A DNA stretch of 64,000 bases from Euglena gracilis (GCA_039621445.1 CP154955.1:34259236-34323235), one strand, 5' to 3'. Shown: positions 11,801 through 22,842, numbered from the stretch's first letter. A program made the numbers and translations. Notes: generated from the sequence alone by a model not told the origin.

Positions 11801-14800
11801 CAAAAATGGCAAAAAATTTTCTTCCAGCGCTGCCCTCATTTTTTCCACATAAAAAATTTTCAAAAATTTTAAAGAATGAGCAATTTTGGAGTTATTTTCA
11901 ATGAAAAATCAGGGATTTTTGACCAATTTTTGGCCTGGTATCTGGGCTTTTGCCAGTCTGCAAACCCCTTTAGTTTCAAGCTTGGGGGGTCCGACCCCCC
12001 CCCTCGTGTTGGGAAGCCTTCCCAAGGCTTCCCATACATCCCTGCCCCCCCCAGGGCATAAGGTGGTAGGGGGTTCAACTCCCCCCTCATGTTGGTAGGG
12101 GCTCCGGAATTCCTCTTTGGCTAGTTCCAAAAATAGCGGATATTTTTCTTCCGGCGTTGTGCGTCCGAAAATGCAAAAAGTCTATTTTTCTTACTTTTTA
12201 GCACATTGTGCATTTTTGATGTTTTGGTGCTTTCCACATAAAAAAAATTATTTAAAGAAAAATCAAACTAAAGAAAAATCAGGTATTTTTGAACATTTCA
12301 GGTATTCTTGAACAATTTTGGCCTGGTGTTCGGCCCTTTGACCGTCCACAGAACTGGAAATTTCCTTGGCCCCTTACCGTTTCGATGTAGGGGGGGGGGT
12401 CCGGACCCCCCCAGGTTACCCGAACATCCCTGGGCCACCGGTTGCCAATCAAATCCAGCCTGGAGGGGGCTCCCTTTCTGTCCAGCTTGAAGATGGACAA
12501 CGTGACATCAAGCGAGATGACTGCCATGCAGGTGCGCAGCAGACAGGGCTATTGCCACAGTCCTCGGGGGCAGGGGAGAGAAATGGCGGAAAAAGAGCGC
12601 AAGTCGGAAGAGATGAAGAGGGCTAGGGACCAAATAATATACATCAGGGAATGTCATACAAAGGAGCAAAATTCTACACGTGTAGTGAAGAACCCAATCT
12701 TCAGTCAGGGTGGACCGAAGTAAACCCCCTCCAAATAATAACCCCCTCCCCCGAGGATCAATTTCAGCTTCACAAATAATAAACCTCCCTCCGACAGCCG
12801 TGAAGGCAAAGGGATAAAATGAGGGGAAAATCAGCACAAATATTGTAAAAAATCTCAAAAATGGGTGCGATTGGTGCAAAAAACATGTCAAAGGAGTGTC
12901 CATTTCCTCGAAAAGGCCCAAATATATCAAAAATGTGACCATCAGAGCCTGTTGAGGCGTTTTTGTGCCGATTTTTGACTTTTAAAATTTTGCCCAAATA
13001 ATAAACCCCCCAAATAATAACCCCCCCCCCTGGACCCCGATTTCGAGTGTCCAAATAGTAAACCGGTGGGGTTTATTATTTGGAGGTAAATGGTTCTCTT
13101 CATGGGCCCAAATGAAATGTGTTTGCTGTTTCCTCCATCAGCGAGCCCAACCCGTATGCACATTCGCAGCTGCAGAGTCTCTTGGAGCGGGCTCGGTCGC
13201 CTCAAGTGTCGACCACCTTCCTTGTGCTCAGCGCTGTTGCGGTCATCCACATGCTTGCAGTTGTTTCTTCTCACAGAGGACCTGAGGACAGAAGTCCTTG
13301 TGTTTGGCTGTAAGTGAAAGTTCCAAAGCACCACCCTGGCATAGAATCACTGCTGTTTGGGTTAGCTTCTTTGGCGCCCCTGGAGAGCAGGAAAGAAACC
13401 ACCTCTGATTGTTATTCCAAGCAATTGTATGGTCGCGGTCCCCAAGTCTCCCGCTACGCCATGCACTGGATATGCAGACCCCAGTATGGTGTTTGAGGTG
13501 CTCTACGCAGTCCTCGTTTTTAACTACGTGTTGGATTTTAGGTGTGACACAGGCGAAACCTCAAAAATGTGTGTCATCCACTCTGTCAAAGTTGCAAGTT
13601 TCCAGTTTTCTTCGCTTATTTTTCTCAACGCAAAAATGGCTGGCTTTTCTACATATTTCACACCCACGTTTTCTATTTTGGTGGTGGTGGGAAAAGAGGA
13701 CAAACGTTTGCTTTCCACTGCCACGTGTCTTTGAGTTTCAAATCCCTCAAGCTCTCCTCACCACTGGCCCAGAGTATCCAGGGTTTTTGCACATTGTCGT
13801 CAAAAAGGATCACAATCTAACATTAGTACAACCTGAAAAACACAATCTGAGTGAATAGTGTGAACCCACTCCTATCGAATTTGTGATACCGCAACGCAAA
13901 CAAATGAAAGGAATAAAGACATTTTTGCGCCATACAACAAAAAGCTTTTGTGTCGGTGACCACAGGACAATGAGCAAAGGATTAACAGGGTTGAAAATGA
14001 TGCACACAAGGGGCAGGGAGAAACGGGAATCCCGGATACCCTACGGGTACTGTGGAGATTGGACCCCCACTGGGTGTTGGATCAGCAAAGCACAAGAAAT
14101 CAGTAAAGAACAAAATAAACAAAATAAAAGGCTTGCAATCCAAAACAGGCAGATGCATCAAGGCGAGTTCACCCCCAACGTTTTGAACCTTGAACACCAG
14201 ATCCTGAAAGAGGAAAGAAACGACTCACAAACCTGATTTCTTCTGGACGGCTCGGATTGTATTTACTGGAAGTTTTCTTCTCCTGGCAATCCACAAATGC
14301 CTTCCAGTGTCGCAAAAATGACTGTCTCGGAAACCCTCCCTCCTCCCCCAGTGTCACAGATCTGCGAACCCACCACGTTGGCACCCAGACAGCCCCTTTC
14401 TATCGCCACTACGCCATCTTTGGCCGCCACGTGCTCTTTCCTCCTGGCCGGATGGTGAAGCTCATTGACATGGGATCCTACAGGACAAGGTATGCTTTCT
14501 GCAAAGATGGTGGCGTGCTGGTAATTCGCAATATTGCTGCGATTGAACAAGAACAGCGTTCAATTGTCCTTCTCAAGTCGGCTGGGAACAGTTGTAAATC
14601 CCCCCCAAAATCAGACCTCCTGCGCGATTTTTGGACAATCCAAAAACAGACCACCTAAAATTATGGAAATGCCTCAAGCAGGCTTCTGCTTGAGGGATTA
14701 CAGTACCTCCCCGGGGGGGGGGGGCTGGACCTCAGCTAGCCCAAATTTGGCTAGTGGGATTTCTAGCAGACCCCCCAGGGGGGGGGTCTGCTAGCAGGGC

Positions 14801-16160
14801 TAGCCAGTGGAAAAATTTTTGGGACCCCCAAAATGGCCAAAAATGCCCGTTTTTGGCCATTTTTTGGGAATTTTTTTGGAACAAAATCAGCCAAAACCCT
14901 ATTAAAAACCTCATTTTCACCTCGGCGCGCAGCGCCGGAGGAAAATTCTTTTTCAGATGGGGGGACCCCCGGCCCCCCCCCCCCCGGGCTACTCCATTTT
15001 TTCCAGTGTCTAGCCGATTGGCTAGCCAGTACCCCCCCCCCAGGAGTCCTTAAGCAAAAGCCTGGACCCCCAAAATAGATGATTTTATAAATAAAAAATG
15101 AAAATAGATTAATTTATTTTTATTTTTATCTGTTTAAATGTGTTTAAGTTGGTACTTTTTGAGACTGCAAAACCCCATCTTTTTTGAACTAGTTTTGGAC
15201 CTCCTGCGAGAAAGATTTTTTCAGAAATCCAAAACGTAGACCCCTCCCCCAAATTAGACTCCCTTGGGGTTTTTCAGCAACCCAAACAACAGACCCCAGA
15301 TTTTATGTTGGGAGGCTGGTATCGGCCAAGATTTGTCAGAAATGGGTTACCAACAGTGTTTAAAGGTTTAATTATTTTCCATACGATGGAAGGTTCAGTC
15401 CTGTGGAAATCGATGTGTTGTTGAGTCACCCCTGCAAAAGTGCCAGGGAGGTCAGAATGTCGAGGGCACTGAGGGCACTGAAGGACTGGTGAGCCTGTGA
15501 GGCTTTCCCCAATGGTCAGGTTTGCCAACGAGATAGATTTCGCTCCAGGGAATTTCTCAAGTGGGACCCCTCCCACTTTGTCCCCCTGGGGGGGGGGGGC
15601 AGGGTGGCCAGCCACCAGCTTTTTTCCAGCCAGCACCTCCCAGCCGGGGTGCCGCCGCCCCCCCCCCTCTCCGGGGTCGAGTGGTAATAAAGCTGCCGCA
15701 GCGGCAAAGCCGGGCTGGACCAAAAGAAATTTGAAAAGGGGTTCAAAAATGGCTGAAAAACGGCCATTTTGGGGACTTTTTTGGGGGGTTTTCACCTCAA
15801 AAAAATTGGGCTGAAAAATTCATCAGTGGTTTTCTTTGTGGCCGGGCTCAGGAGGGTTCCGTGGTCCAGTGCAGTGACCCACATGGTCAACCACAGCCTC
15901 TTTCACTGTTTGCCATACCGTGCTTGACACTGTCGACTTCGCTGCCCGCTGCACTGCACTGTAAACGATCTGACGATGGACACCTGGATGCAGATAAAAC
16001 GATATGGATGGCACTGCCCAACCCCCTTACTCACCCCAGGTTGGCAGCAGGCTTTTCCGCATTCCACCCCCCCCCCCCCCCCCCCCGGGCTTGGGTAGCC
16101 GTGGGCAGATGGGCAGCGGCCGGTTGGGTCCGGTCTGCCAGGTCTCACCGTGGGGCCGGC

Positions 16161-16194
<34 letters not shown>

Positions 16195-16614
16195 TGTGTG
16201 TATGTGCGTGCGCCTGCGCCTGTGCGCCTGTGCGAGCACGCACAAGGACACACGTACGTGTGCGTGTATGATACCACCACAACATTGTTCCTCAGATGGT
16301 GTCAAAGATAGTTTTACAAAAAGCGTACACATTCTGTTGCTCCTGGGCGACGATTGATGAACTGACGAGTCACCCTAAAGAAAAGCTGCTCGTGCTAAAC
16401 AGGGAATTGCTTATTATTTCTTCTCGGCTGAAAAAGGGTTGCTAGCTGGACCCATCCACCCTAGGGGGTGGAGGTCCAGGGAGGTGGTTCGAACTCGGCT
16501 GCTGGGTTGGGCCCTGCTGGGACACAAAAACAGGCAAGCAGCCCAAATTACAGCTGTTCGCACCCAGGCTTCCCAGTGATTTGTCCCTCGCATCCCAGGC
16601 GGGTAGGGGGCCCA

Positions 16615-16672
<58 letters not shown>

Positions 16673-17865
16673 CCGTCCGGCAGGCACCAGGTCCACCCCA
16701 CTGCCAAGTCGGTGCTGCAGATGGCGTATTTCTACACAATGTGGGTGGACGAGCAGCAGCTCGATGACCGGGCGCGGGCGCTGTGGCGGTGGTGCTTCCG
16801 CCCAGACTTCATGGCGCTGCCCCCGCTGGAGGCGCTGCGGCGCTTCGCCGAACACTTCCGGGCCGAGGTGCCGGAGTTCGCCGCGTCTGAACCCCAGGTG
16901 GCCCGGACACCAATTGGCGCTTTGCTTTCAGGCAAGGCACATTTTGCTGGCCTTCTTCACAAATCATTAAGAACGGTGCTTTTGAATAATGGTTGTTGTT
17001 GATGATGCAGGGGCAGGGCGGTCCATGAGGGACAGGAAAGTTTTTATTTTATTTTCTTAAGGACCCCCCCCTTTCGGCCAAAGGGCCGACCAAGGGCCAG
17101 GCTGGGACTTAAACGGGGTCCAAAATTAAAAAGTCCAAAAAACACATTTTTTGATGATTTGGGTGGATGGGCGATGGTCCAAGGATGCCAAGAATCAGTT
17201 TTTTTCCCTAATGTCGACCTGTTGTCACCGAAGAATGCCAAATTTCTTTGCCCATTTTCCTGTATATTTTCATTCAGTGAGTGTGCTGGGACAGCGGAGT
17301 TTTTTTTTTTGCTTAAGGACCGCCCTGCAGCAGGGGAACGCCCATCGAGTAAGTCTTTTTTTTAAAACAAAGGTTTTGGTTTTTTAGGCAAGGAAACATG
17401 GCACGAACCCGGGACCCATCCCCCCTCTCACGTCTTCCCCGGACCTTCTCCCAAAATTCCCCTGCCTCCCCCTAACCCTAATCCTAATCCAGGACCTGTG
17501 TCAAACCTACACCCTGTCATCTCCTGATATTTCACCATGCACAGAATGGACATGTATATATAATATACATCTACAAATGAACCTCATGGTTTCAACCAGC
17601 CTCAATGGGTTTATCGCCATTCCGTTTGCTTGCTTCTTCTCTCTGTTTCATCTGCAATCAAAAGTATTCCAAAAGATCACTCAATCGTTTCCCACTCCTG
17701 CTTTCAACGGTCATCGCCTCTCAGGTGCAGAAGTTAGACAACGTGCGACATTATATTGTCCCTTCCAAACGAGATGTGCAACGTGTAGCCACTGCATTAA
17801 CAGACACACATGATTTTCATTGGCAACAGATGCCCGTGCACGATGCTGGCTCAAAACCAACATGA
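2788..17865 (+). CDS. Multi-exon gene of unknown function with signal peptide
   Basis: I assembled at least 11 exons, all with GT-AG introns: 2826-2999, 8794-8932, 10658-10746, 10824-10887, 11104-11158, 12459-12531, 13142-13309, 13485-13541, 14352-14489, 16684-16897 and 17725-17865 (stop TGA). Phases agree at every junction except 12531/13142, where a small exon or alternative donor is missing. The product is at least about 437 residues. It starts with a signal peptide (residues 1-20), then a Cys/Pro/Ala-rich linker, a Cys-rich stretch, a helical central part, two hydrophobic stretches in exons 7 and 8, and a hydrophilic C-terminal part rich in Trp, Arg and His. The Cys-rich N-terminus suggests entry to the secretory pathway. 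I do not recognise the family. Exons 3-6 and 8-11 are the firmest; assignment of exons 1 and 2 to the same gene is an inference. Confidence 0.6.
2826..2999 (+). CDS. Unknown-function gene, exon 1 (signal peptide)
   Basis: MWAGGPWVLGLVLVLVGLGM forms a short polar start plus a hydrophobic core, typical of a signal peptide. It is followed by HTTAMDGCDCPQ and a Pro/Ala-rich linker. Nearly every codon ends in G or C. The donor gtggaag at 3000 leaves phase 0. Confidence 0.5.
5297..5405 (+). CDS. Weak candidate exon
   Basis: An open, codon-like stretch between acceptor catcaacag and donor gtgaaa. It includes RDDVLQQVNNTKIGL and then WDHFFPLVLAASERAQNL. Its phase does not fit directly onto exon 1 of the surrounding gene, so it would need another exon, or it may be chance. 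Confidence 0.2.
7093..7220 (+). CDS. Weak candidate exon
   Basis: GC-rich third positions and a protein-like reading (SAMMAEAWRLAANRSQPF, then DPDQGLAGVLGRLEDV). The splice sites are poor and no junction could be matched. It lies in the first intron of the unknown gene. Confidence 0.2.
8238..8362. mobile_element. hAT-like MITE, copy 2
   Basis: A 125-bp element with the same ends as the 2,201 copy and a perfect 8-bp duplication CCCAGGGC (8230-8237 and 8363-8370). It consists almost only of the terminal repeats and one G-run/C-run palindrome. Confidence 0.88.
8794..8932 (+). CDS. Unknown-function gene, exon 2 (Cys-rich)
   Basis: Reads PCCRAFLPRCTATGLVPAQC, then LRLYRNCSVLGAGTFGMGV and QCDG. 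Six cysteines in 46 residues suggest an extracellular or lumenal disulphide domain. The acceptor is ctgtacag. The donor is ambiguous between gtgcgg (8933) and gtgtgg (8939); both keep frame with exon 3. Confidence 0.5.
8933..10657 (+). other. Intron 2 of the unknown gene
   Basis: Contains MITE copy 3 (9182-9488). The rest is low-complexity A/T-rich and G-run sequence with no coding signal. Confidence 0.45.
9182..9488. mobile_element. hAT-like MITE, copy 3
   Basis: A 307-bp element with the CAGGGTTTGATATAAGG terminus and a perfect 8-bp duplication GGTTGGGT (9474-9481 is not part of it: the copies are 9174-9181 and 9489-9496). It contains two copies of the G-run/C-run module separated by A/T-rich filler shared with the 2,201 copy. 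Confidence 0.88.
10658..10746 (+). CDS. Unknown-function gene, exon 3
   Basis: Acceptor cctccag, donor gtccgc. Reads PVVIKVVLLHHQPLLQLRNS followed by AKEALIACQ, with almost all codons ending in G or C. It joins exon 4 in phase 0. Confidence 0.7.
10824..10887 (+). CDS. Unknown-function gene, exon 4
   Basis: Acceptor cactgcag, consensus donor gtaaggg. Reads AAALRMGGVMDLFAEVYDFL ending in a split Tyr codon that exon 5 completes. Confidence 0.7.
11104..11158 (+). CDS. Unknown-function gene, exon 5
   Basis: Acceptor ggctccag, donor gtgaga. Reads PLGVQSAEMLGEIQQMV and ends in phase 2, which matches exon 6. Confidence 0.65.
11321..11605 (-). pseudogene. Ty3/gypsy integrase fragment
   Basis: The minus strand reads LTRFVQMIPC, then GPLKLIMQGWISQYGKPREI and LSDNYVRFSSEMEYYQ. 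This matches the integrase core around the second catalytic Asp (GxPxxIxSDxxxxFxSxxW). It stops abruptly on both sides, so it is a fragment inside an intron of the plus-strand gene. Confidence 0.7.
12459..12531 (+). CDS. Unknown-function gene, exon 6
   Basis: Acceptor caaatccag, donor gtgcgc. Reads LEGAPFLSSLKMDNVTSSEM then TAMQ. It ends in phase 0, which does not fit exon 7 (needs phase 2), so a short exon or another donor between 12,531 and 13,142 is missing. Confidence 0.6.
12721..13088. mobile_element. Putative TIR element, CCAAATAATAA family
   Basis: The left end starts TAAACCCCCTCCAAATAATA and the right end carries its approximate complement. Further CCAAATAATAA copies lie inside. No clear target duplication. 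Related C-run/AATAA ends occur at 3,985 and 47,400. Confidence 0.4.
13142..13309 (+). CDS. Unknown-function gene, exon 7
   Basis: Acceptor cctccatcag, consensus donor gtaagt. Reads EPNPYAHSQLQSLLERARSP, then a hydrophobic stretch STTFLVLSAVAVIHMLAVV that could cross a membrane. Phase 2 at its end matches exon 8. Confidence 0.55.
13485..13541 (+). CDS. Unknown-function gene, exon 8
   Basis: Acceptor accccag, donor gtgtga. Reads MVFEVLYAVLVFNYVLDF, hydrophobic. The split Ser codon is completed by exon 9. Confidence 0.6.
14352..14489 (+). CDS. Unknown-function gene, exon 9
   Basis: Strong acceptor ctcctcccccag and donor gtatgc. Reads VTDLRTHHVGTQTAPFYRHY, then AIFGRHVLFPPGRMVKLIDM and GSYRTR. 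One of the clearest coding stretches in the window. Confidence 0.75.
14679..15064. mobile_element. CAGGC-type MITE, copy 1
   Basis: The ends are CAGGCTTCTGCTTGAGG and the complement of CAGGCTTTTGCTTAAGG. The interior (repeated CTAGC boxes, G/C runs, A/T-rich centre) matches the element at 49,629 in the opposite orientation. No target duplication survives here. Confidence 0.75.
16161..16205 (+). repeat. (TG)n microsatellite
   Basis: About 20 TG units with two TA interruptions, continuing into a degenerate TGCG tract. Confidence 0.95.
16616..16666 (+). repeat. (CA)n microsatellite before exon 10
   Basis: About 25 CA units ending 17 nt before the acceptor of exon 10, so it occupies the place of the usual pyrimidine tract. 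Confidence 0.95.
16684..16897 (+). CDS. Unknown-function gene, exon 10
   Basis: Acceptor gtccggcag, donor gtggcc. Reads HQVHPTAKSVLQMAYFYTMW, then VDEQQLDDRARALWRWCFRP and so on to AEVPEFAASEPQ. 214 nt without a stop, nearly every codon ending in G or C. Confidence 0.78.
17725..17865 (+). CDS. Unknown-function gene, last exon
   Basis: Acceptor tcgcctctcag. Reads VQKLDNVRHYIVPSKRDVQR, then VATALTDTHDFHWQQMPVHD and AGSKPT, then TGA. It joins exon 10 in phase 0. Its codon use is less GC-rich than that of the other exons. Confidence 0.72.
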   Translation: MQKLDNVRHYIVPSKRDVQRVATALTDTHDFHWQQMPVHDAGSKPT

Positions 17866-19645
17866 GCTGGAGATGCCTCTCTTCTGCAAATTTATTTTTG
17901 TTGTTTTCAGGGAAACGCAACACAAATGGGCATTGGCAGCTATTTTTTTTTGCTACGAGGAAAAATGTGAACAGGTTTTTGTGCACAGTTTTGCTTGAGC
18001 AGTTTGCCATTCCTAAAATACCGGCAAAAATCAGCCATTTGAGTTTGTGCTTCGCTTTTTTACATTCTGAACACGGACATAAACACTTCTTTTGGAAATG
18101 ATGGCTTTGAGCGCCAGAATGTGGTTCACCCCAGTTCCTCCCCTTTACCAGGTTTTGAATAGTGCTGAGACATGCATAAAATGGAAGGCCAAAAAGACTA
18201 GCATTGCAAATTTCGCGCAATGCATAATCTACAAATTACACTCTTGCAATCCACGGTGACTTTCAGCGATTTAACGGTATTTTCTGAAATGTTAATGAAA
18301 TGTCAACCCCCCTACACCCCATACCGTTTTCTACCCAAAGTCCCTGGGTTTCGGGCCCACAAAAGGACGCTGGCGTGTCGAAAAACGCTCATTTTGGGCT
18401 CAAAAACAGTTTTTACGGGTCCGGGAGACCAAAAAACATCGTTTTGGACAATTTTTTTTCCGATTTTTCTGCCTTTTTTTTACCAGTTTTTGACCCAGTC
18501 AATGGTTAGGCGGCCAAAAACCGGGCGCTGGGGGGGGGGGGGCGAAAAAAGCTCATTTTTGGGCTCAAAAACAGGTTTTCTGGGCCCGGGAGGCGAAAAA
18601 AAACATCGTTTCGGACGAAAAAATTTTCCCGATTTTTCGACTTTTTTTTGGCCTAAAAATGGATAAATTTTCTAAGCCAAAACGACCCCAAAAAAACTTT
18701 ACAAAATGGCTAAAAATTGGCCCAAAAAATGCCTTAATCGGACAAGACGGGGATTTGCTGGGAAATCTAAATACTGATAGATGGGGCATTCCCAGAGCTT
18801 CAATTTAGGTCTCCGGACATTTCAGTTTGTTTCCCGCCATTTTAGAAAAATTTTAGAGGCATGGATTTTTGGAATCCAACACAGGGCCAAAAACAACTAA
18901 GTCTGCCGCGCCGTTTTGGCTTAAATCGGCCGCATTTGAGGCTAGGTGGGGACACCAAAAAAAAACATTTAGCCAAGGCAACGTAAGTGCTTTAATTTTG
19001 GTATCTGGACATCTCCCTCGATCCTGCCTGATTTTCACGGTGCTTTGGAAACGTCCCTTTTTTAAACCACGAAATCAGCCCCTGAAATGGGCCAAAACTG
19101 GCCAAAAAATGGCCGGCATACGTGCTGCACGCAGCGTTTGGAGAGAAGTAAAGCATGGTTGGACAGCGCATTCCAGATACTTCATTTTTGGTCTCCGCAC
19201 CGTTTGTGCAATTGTGCAGCATTTGGCGACATATTTTAGGGAAATCGATTTTTTGTAGCAAAAGAAAGCCCCAAAAACACCCCAAAATCCCGTTTTAGGC
19301 TGCAAAAGCGCACTGGAACACACCGGCCAGGCGTGTCGGCGGCGAAAACGGCGAACGGTGGCGATAGAGGGCCTCCGAGGGTAAATTTCGTCCGTGGGAC
19401 ACTTCCGGAAATAATGCATGTTTCTCGAGATAGTTTTGAAAAATCGATTTTTTGACCCGGCGAAATGGAAGAATCGGAAGAAGGGGGGGCGGACCAATAC
19501 TACCCAGTTTGGACCCCTTAGCGGGTTATTCGCTCGGGCCTGGCGGGGGGTTGCTGGTCAGACGGAGTTGACTCGGAAACCGGAAATCCAGTCGCAGGCG
19601 AATGAAAAAAAAAAGTGGGAACGGCGCCGGGATCATGGTGATAAT
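17866..19645. other. Intergenic stretch, no gene seen
   Basis: A/T-rich, with many GGCCAAAAATGG-like words and isolated G runs. Open frames exist, but none shows codon bias or paired splice sites. ACCAGGTTTTGAATAGTGCT at 18,150 also occurs at 4,718. Confidence 0.5.
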
Positions 19646-20072
19646 TGCGTACCAGGCACGTCCCAGCCCTGTAGGATATCTTCAGAGTGCGTTCAGTGAC
19701 GATCGCACCACTGTGGAAACCACAGCTGACACGATCATGGCAGACCCTACCGGGATCTGCCCCTGGGCACGTCAAGCACTTTTCTCTCCTTCCCCCACAG
19801 GAGGTATTCCTTTGTTTCATTGTCTACAAGTTTCAATGTTTTGTTCGTCAGAGGTAAAAACCCTCAGAAAAGTTGAACTTGACTTTGGAGGAAACATCTG
19901 AAGCCTTTGCATTGTGCTTTGCCTCTTGGGGAATTAGGAACAAAAGGGAACAACACTTTTGTTACTCCAAGGACTTTTCCCAACCATAAAAAGGTGGCGC
20001 ACCAAGGCGAAAGCGAAAGGCTTTTACAGAAAGTCCCAAAAAGGGGGAAATGGAAAGCTTTGGACGTACACT
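19646..20072 (+). mobile_element. LTR (copy A) of a tRNA-iMet-primed LTR element
   Basis: Starts TGCGTACCAGGC and ends GACGTACACT, with the primer-binding site directly behind it. It shares the internal CACAGG(T/A)GGTATT box and the CAAGGCGAAAGCGAA(A)GGCTTT box with the LTR at 41,930. An ATAAAAAGG TATA-like box lies at about 19,985. No partner LTR in the same orientation is found downstream. Confidence 0.75.
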
Positions 20073-20084
20073 TGGTAGCAGATT
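20073..20084 (+). promoter_or_regulatory. Primer-binding site, initiator tRNA-Met type
   Basis: TGGTAGCAGATT abuts the LTR end. Its first ten bases are complementary to the 3' end usual for eukaryotic initiator tRNA-Met (CUGCUACCA). Confidence 0.75.
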
Positions 20085-20111
20085 TAGGCAACGATCCCAC
20101 GCAGACGTTCC

Positions 20112-20357
20112 ACACAGAACTACTCTGTGGTTGACTGGTGGTGAGGATCGTACTGAGCCGTGAAACACGGTGAAAATTACTGTTCCTGGCCTCTAGCCAA
20201 CCTTTAAGCACTGATACACGTCTCTGGACGGTCTGTTTGGTAATCGCCGATACAACCTTCCTGGTCTCTGTTTCACCGCTTTTTTTTGAGAGTTTTTGGG
20301 TTTTGCCTTTATACCCATCTCAAAAGATGCAGAGCACAACCCCCAACCATCAATTTG
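20112..20357 (+). repeat. Leader/gag-start repeat, copy 1
   Basis: 246 bp repeated almost exactly at 22592-22837. It covers the untranslated leader of the element and the first codons of gag (MQSTTPNHQF). Confidence 0.85.
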
Positions 20358-22588
20358 AATATGACTTGTTGATGAGTTCATTGGACAGTCTTGAAGAAGA
20401 TGGCGGGGATTGGAACGGTTCAATGGACACAACTTCCAGTTCCCGACACCCCAAAGAGCAACCACAACAAGACACATTGACTCATTTGTCATTGTCACAA
20501 GGCGAAACGCCTTTGTTGTTGCAGAGGGCGATGAGCCTTCATCATCATCATTGTCATTGATTGTCCGGGATGTAGGTGGCAAAAGGCCTTCCTCCATCCC
20601 GATTCACCCATCTTTGATGCGGCGAGGGGATGAACCCCTTGCCCAAACACACTGGAATCACAAGGATGATGGGGATGAACCCCATTTACACTTGGTTACT
20701 CATGTTATGTTAAAGGGGTATGTGCCCTTTGCTCTGTTCACACCCAAAAGGTCCCCGGTGGAAGCACCGGTGGGCCTTTTGGAGTGCAACTCGGTGGAAA
20801 CACCGTGTTGCCAACCTCCCCCTCAATCATCACCTCACACACCATTCGTGCATCGCCGGGATTACCTGCGGAAATTGCGGTTTTCCTTGCTTTGCCATGG
20901 AATCCAGATATGTGTCTGGTGGTGCCGGAAATCTCTGGTGCCGTTTCCGTTGTGGAGGACTATGATGATGGTTTGAGGGATAACCTCACCCCCGGTGATG
21001 TTTACCGAATTCTCTGTCAACTCCCAGCGGATCATCTGCTGAGCAAGCAAATTTTTGCATGTCTACCAAAACATTGCCGAATGCGCAACCACGCTCAACA
21101 AAGTGTTGCGGTTTGATGAGGACAATCAAAGGGTTGTCAACACCAAACTGGAATATTGCTGGAATTGTTTGCAGGAGATCGGCAAATATTGCCAACACAA
21201 TTTCGAAAATGCGGGAATACCTTCAGCATTTTCGAGAAAGTGTTGACAGTATTTTGCGCATCCAACTCCAACAAAATTTTCAACCAATCAGTGAAACACT
21301 GCATGAAGTGGAAACGCGGAGTGATCCTAAGTTTCTGCATGTGCAATTGGTATGAGCCATCTTTTTGCCAAAGTGGAATCTTGTTCAACAATGCTACTGC
21401 AATTGCAGCAACAATTACACGCGCAAAATGGCACCCCCAGAATGCCGGAAATTGGTAACTTTGTCGCGGTTCAGCATTTGGGCACACTCACCGCTTCTTT
21501 CCAAGAAGCCCAGCAAAGGATTTTGCATCTGTGCTCGGAAATACAGCATTTGAAGCAATTTCAGGGGAAAGTGCAGGAAAATTTTTGTTCCCCGTACGAA
21601 AATTCAGCTTTTGGAGGAACGCCTCCTACACTTGGAGCAGAAATCTTGCCATTGTGCCGCAAATCAGGATGGAGTAACATCCTTGAACGTGAAAATTAGG
21701 GATTGAACACAACGGTTGGATTACACGCAACAACAATTGCAAACGGTCCTTGGCGGTATTAATGCTACCGTTGCCGGTTTGCAGGAACACTTTTCCGCAC
21801 TTTCCAAGCGAACATTAATGGTATTCAAGCCGCAACTGGGGAATTGCAAACCCGTTGTACCTTGTTGTCCACTACATTAGCGGAAATGCGCTCACTTCCC
21901 AATGTTTCGAGCTCTCGGATATCCGAGTCACCGGAATTTCGCACCTTTTATGACAAAATGCTTGGTGACAACAAGAAAACTTGCAAGCATTTTGCACAAG
22001 ATTGATTCAACTTGAGGAATTTGTGAATCGGAATGCCCGATCCATGCAAGATGAGGTTTCACGGTTGGATGGACGAAATTCTGCGTTGTTGGAAAAACCC
22101 ACCGCAGAAAATTCGCTCAACACCGCGGAAACCCCCACCAAGACACCCCACAAATTGCAAGTTATCTCAAATGCCGTAAAAGCGCTTGCGGGTCAACTCC
22201 GGAATGTGGAGGAGTCCCAAGGACAACTTGTCCGGAGGATTTTTCTCGTTGCCGCAAACACATCAGGCATTTTGAGGCTGAGGTTGACCGTATTTGCGGC
22301 CAACTCCAGCTGGTGGAACATTTGGAAGAAACGGTGCATGACTTGTTCGCGAGTTTGGATAAAATGTCCACTCCGGTACCGGTTGTGCCACCACTCACCG
22401 CGGTAAGCGCTGCGGTTGGTATTCCAAATGTCGCGGAACCGCGTTCTCAAATTGCCGTTTCTGGAGTAGGAATCCCTACATCCATCGGTACAACCACCCG
22501 CGAAAACGCGAATTGTACCACCTTTGCGTTTGCCCACACCACAGATCCACTTTTCGGAGGACATTTCCGATGAGGAAATTGATCCCCT
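20327..22588 (+). pseudogene. gag: gag pseudogene of LTR element, copy 1
   Basis: Starts ATG at 20327 (MQSTTPNHQFEYDLLMSS), then the reading jumps between frames: an Asp/Ser/His-rich N-terminus, a stretch GLPAEIAVFLALPWNPDM with VVEDYDDGLRDNLTPGDV, and a long coiled-coil region (21,050-22,420) ending HIRHFEAEVDRICGQLQLVE. Several frameshifts and stops break it. Related proteins are read at 24,051, 27,787 and 29,041. It ends at 22,588, where a second leader copy begins. Confidence 0.65.
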
Positions 22589-22591
22589 TCT

Positions 22592-22837
22592 ACACAGAAC
22601 TACTCTGTGGTTGACTGGTGGTGAGGATCGTACTGAGCCGTGAAACACGGTGAAAATACTGTTCCTGGCCTCTAGCCAACCTTTAAGCACTGATACACGT
22701 CTCTGGACGCTCTGTTTGGTAATCGCCGATACAACCTTCCTGGTCTCTGTTTCACCGCTTTTTTTTGTGAGTTTTTGGGTTTTGCCTTTATACCCATCTC
22801 AAAAGATGCAGAGCACAACCCCCAACCATCAATTTGA
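22592..22837 (+). repeat. Leader/gag-start repeat, copy 2
   Basis: Second copy of 20112-20357. Its gag frame is interrupted after the codons for NHQFDY by the inverted LTR composite and resumes at 29,039. Confidence 0.85.
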
Positions 22838-22842
22838 CTACG

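Noticed and set aside
15823-16014. Minus-strand 63-codon frame with heptad-like Val/Ala pattern
   Set aside because: Isolated, with no splice partners, inside an intron of the plus-strand gene. Could be an exon of an antisense gene, but unsupported.
16003-16855. Frames with long Cys-Val or Thr-His repeats
   Set aside because: Translations of the TG/CA microsatellites.
17057-17345. TTAAGGACC at both ends as a TIR element
   Set aside because: The two TTAAGGACC copies are in direct, not inverted, orientation, and no duplication is seen.
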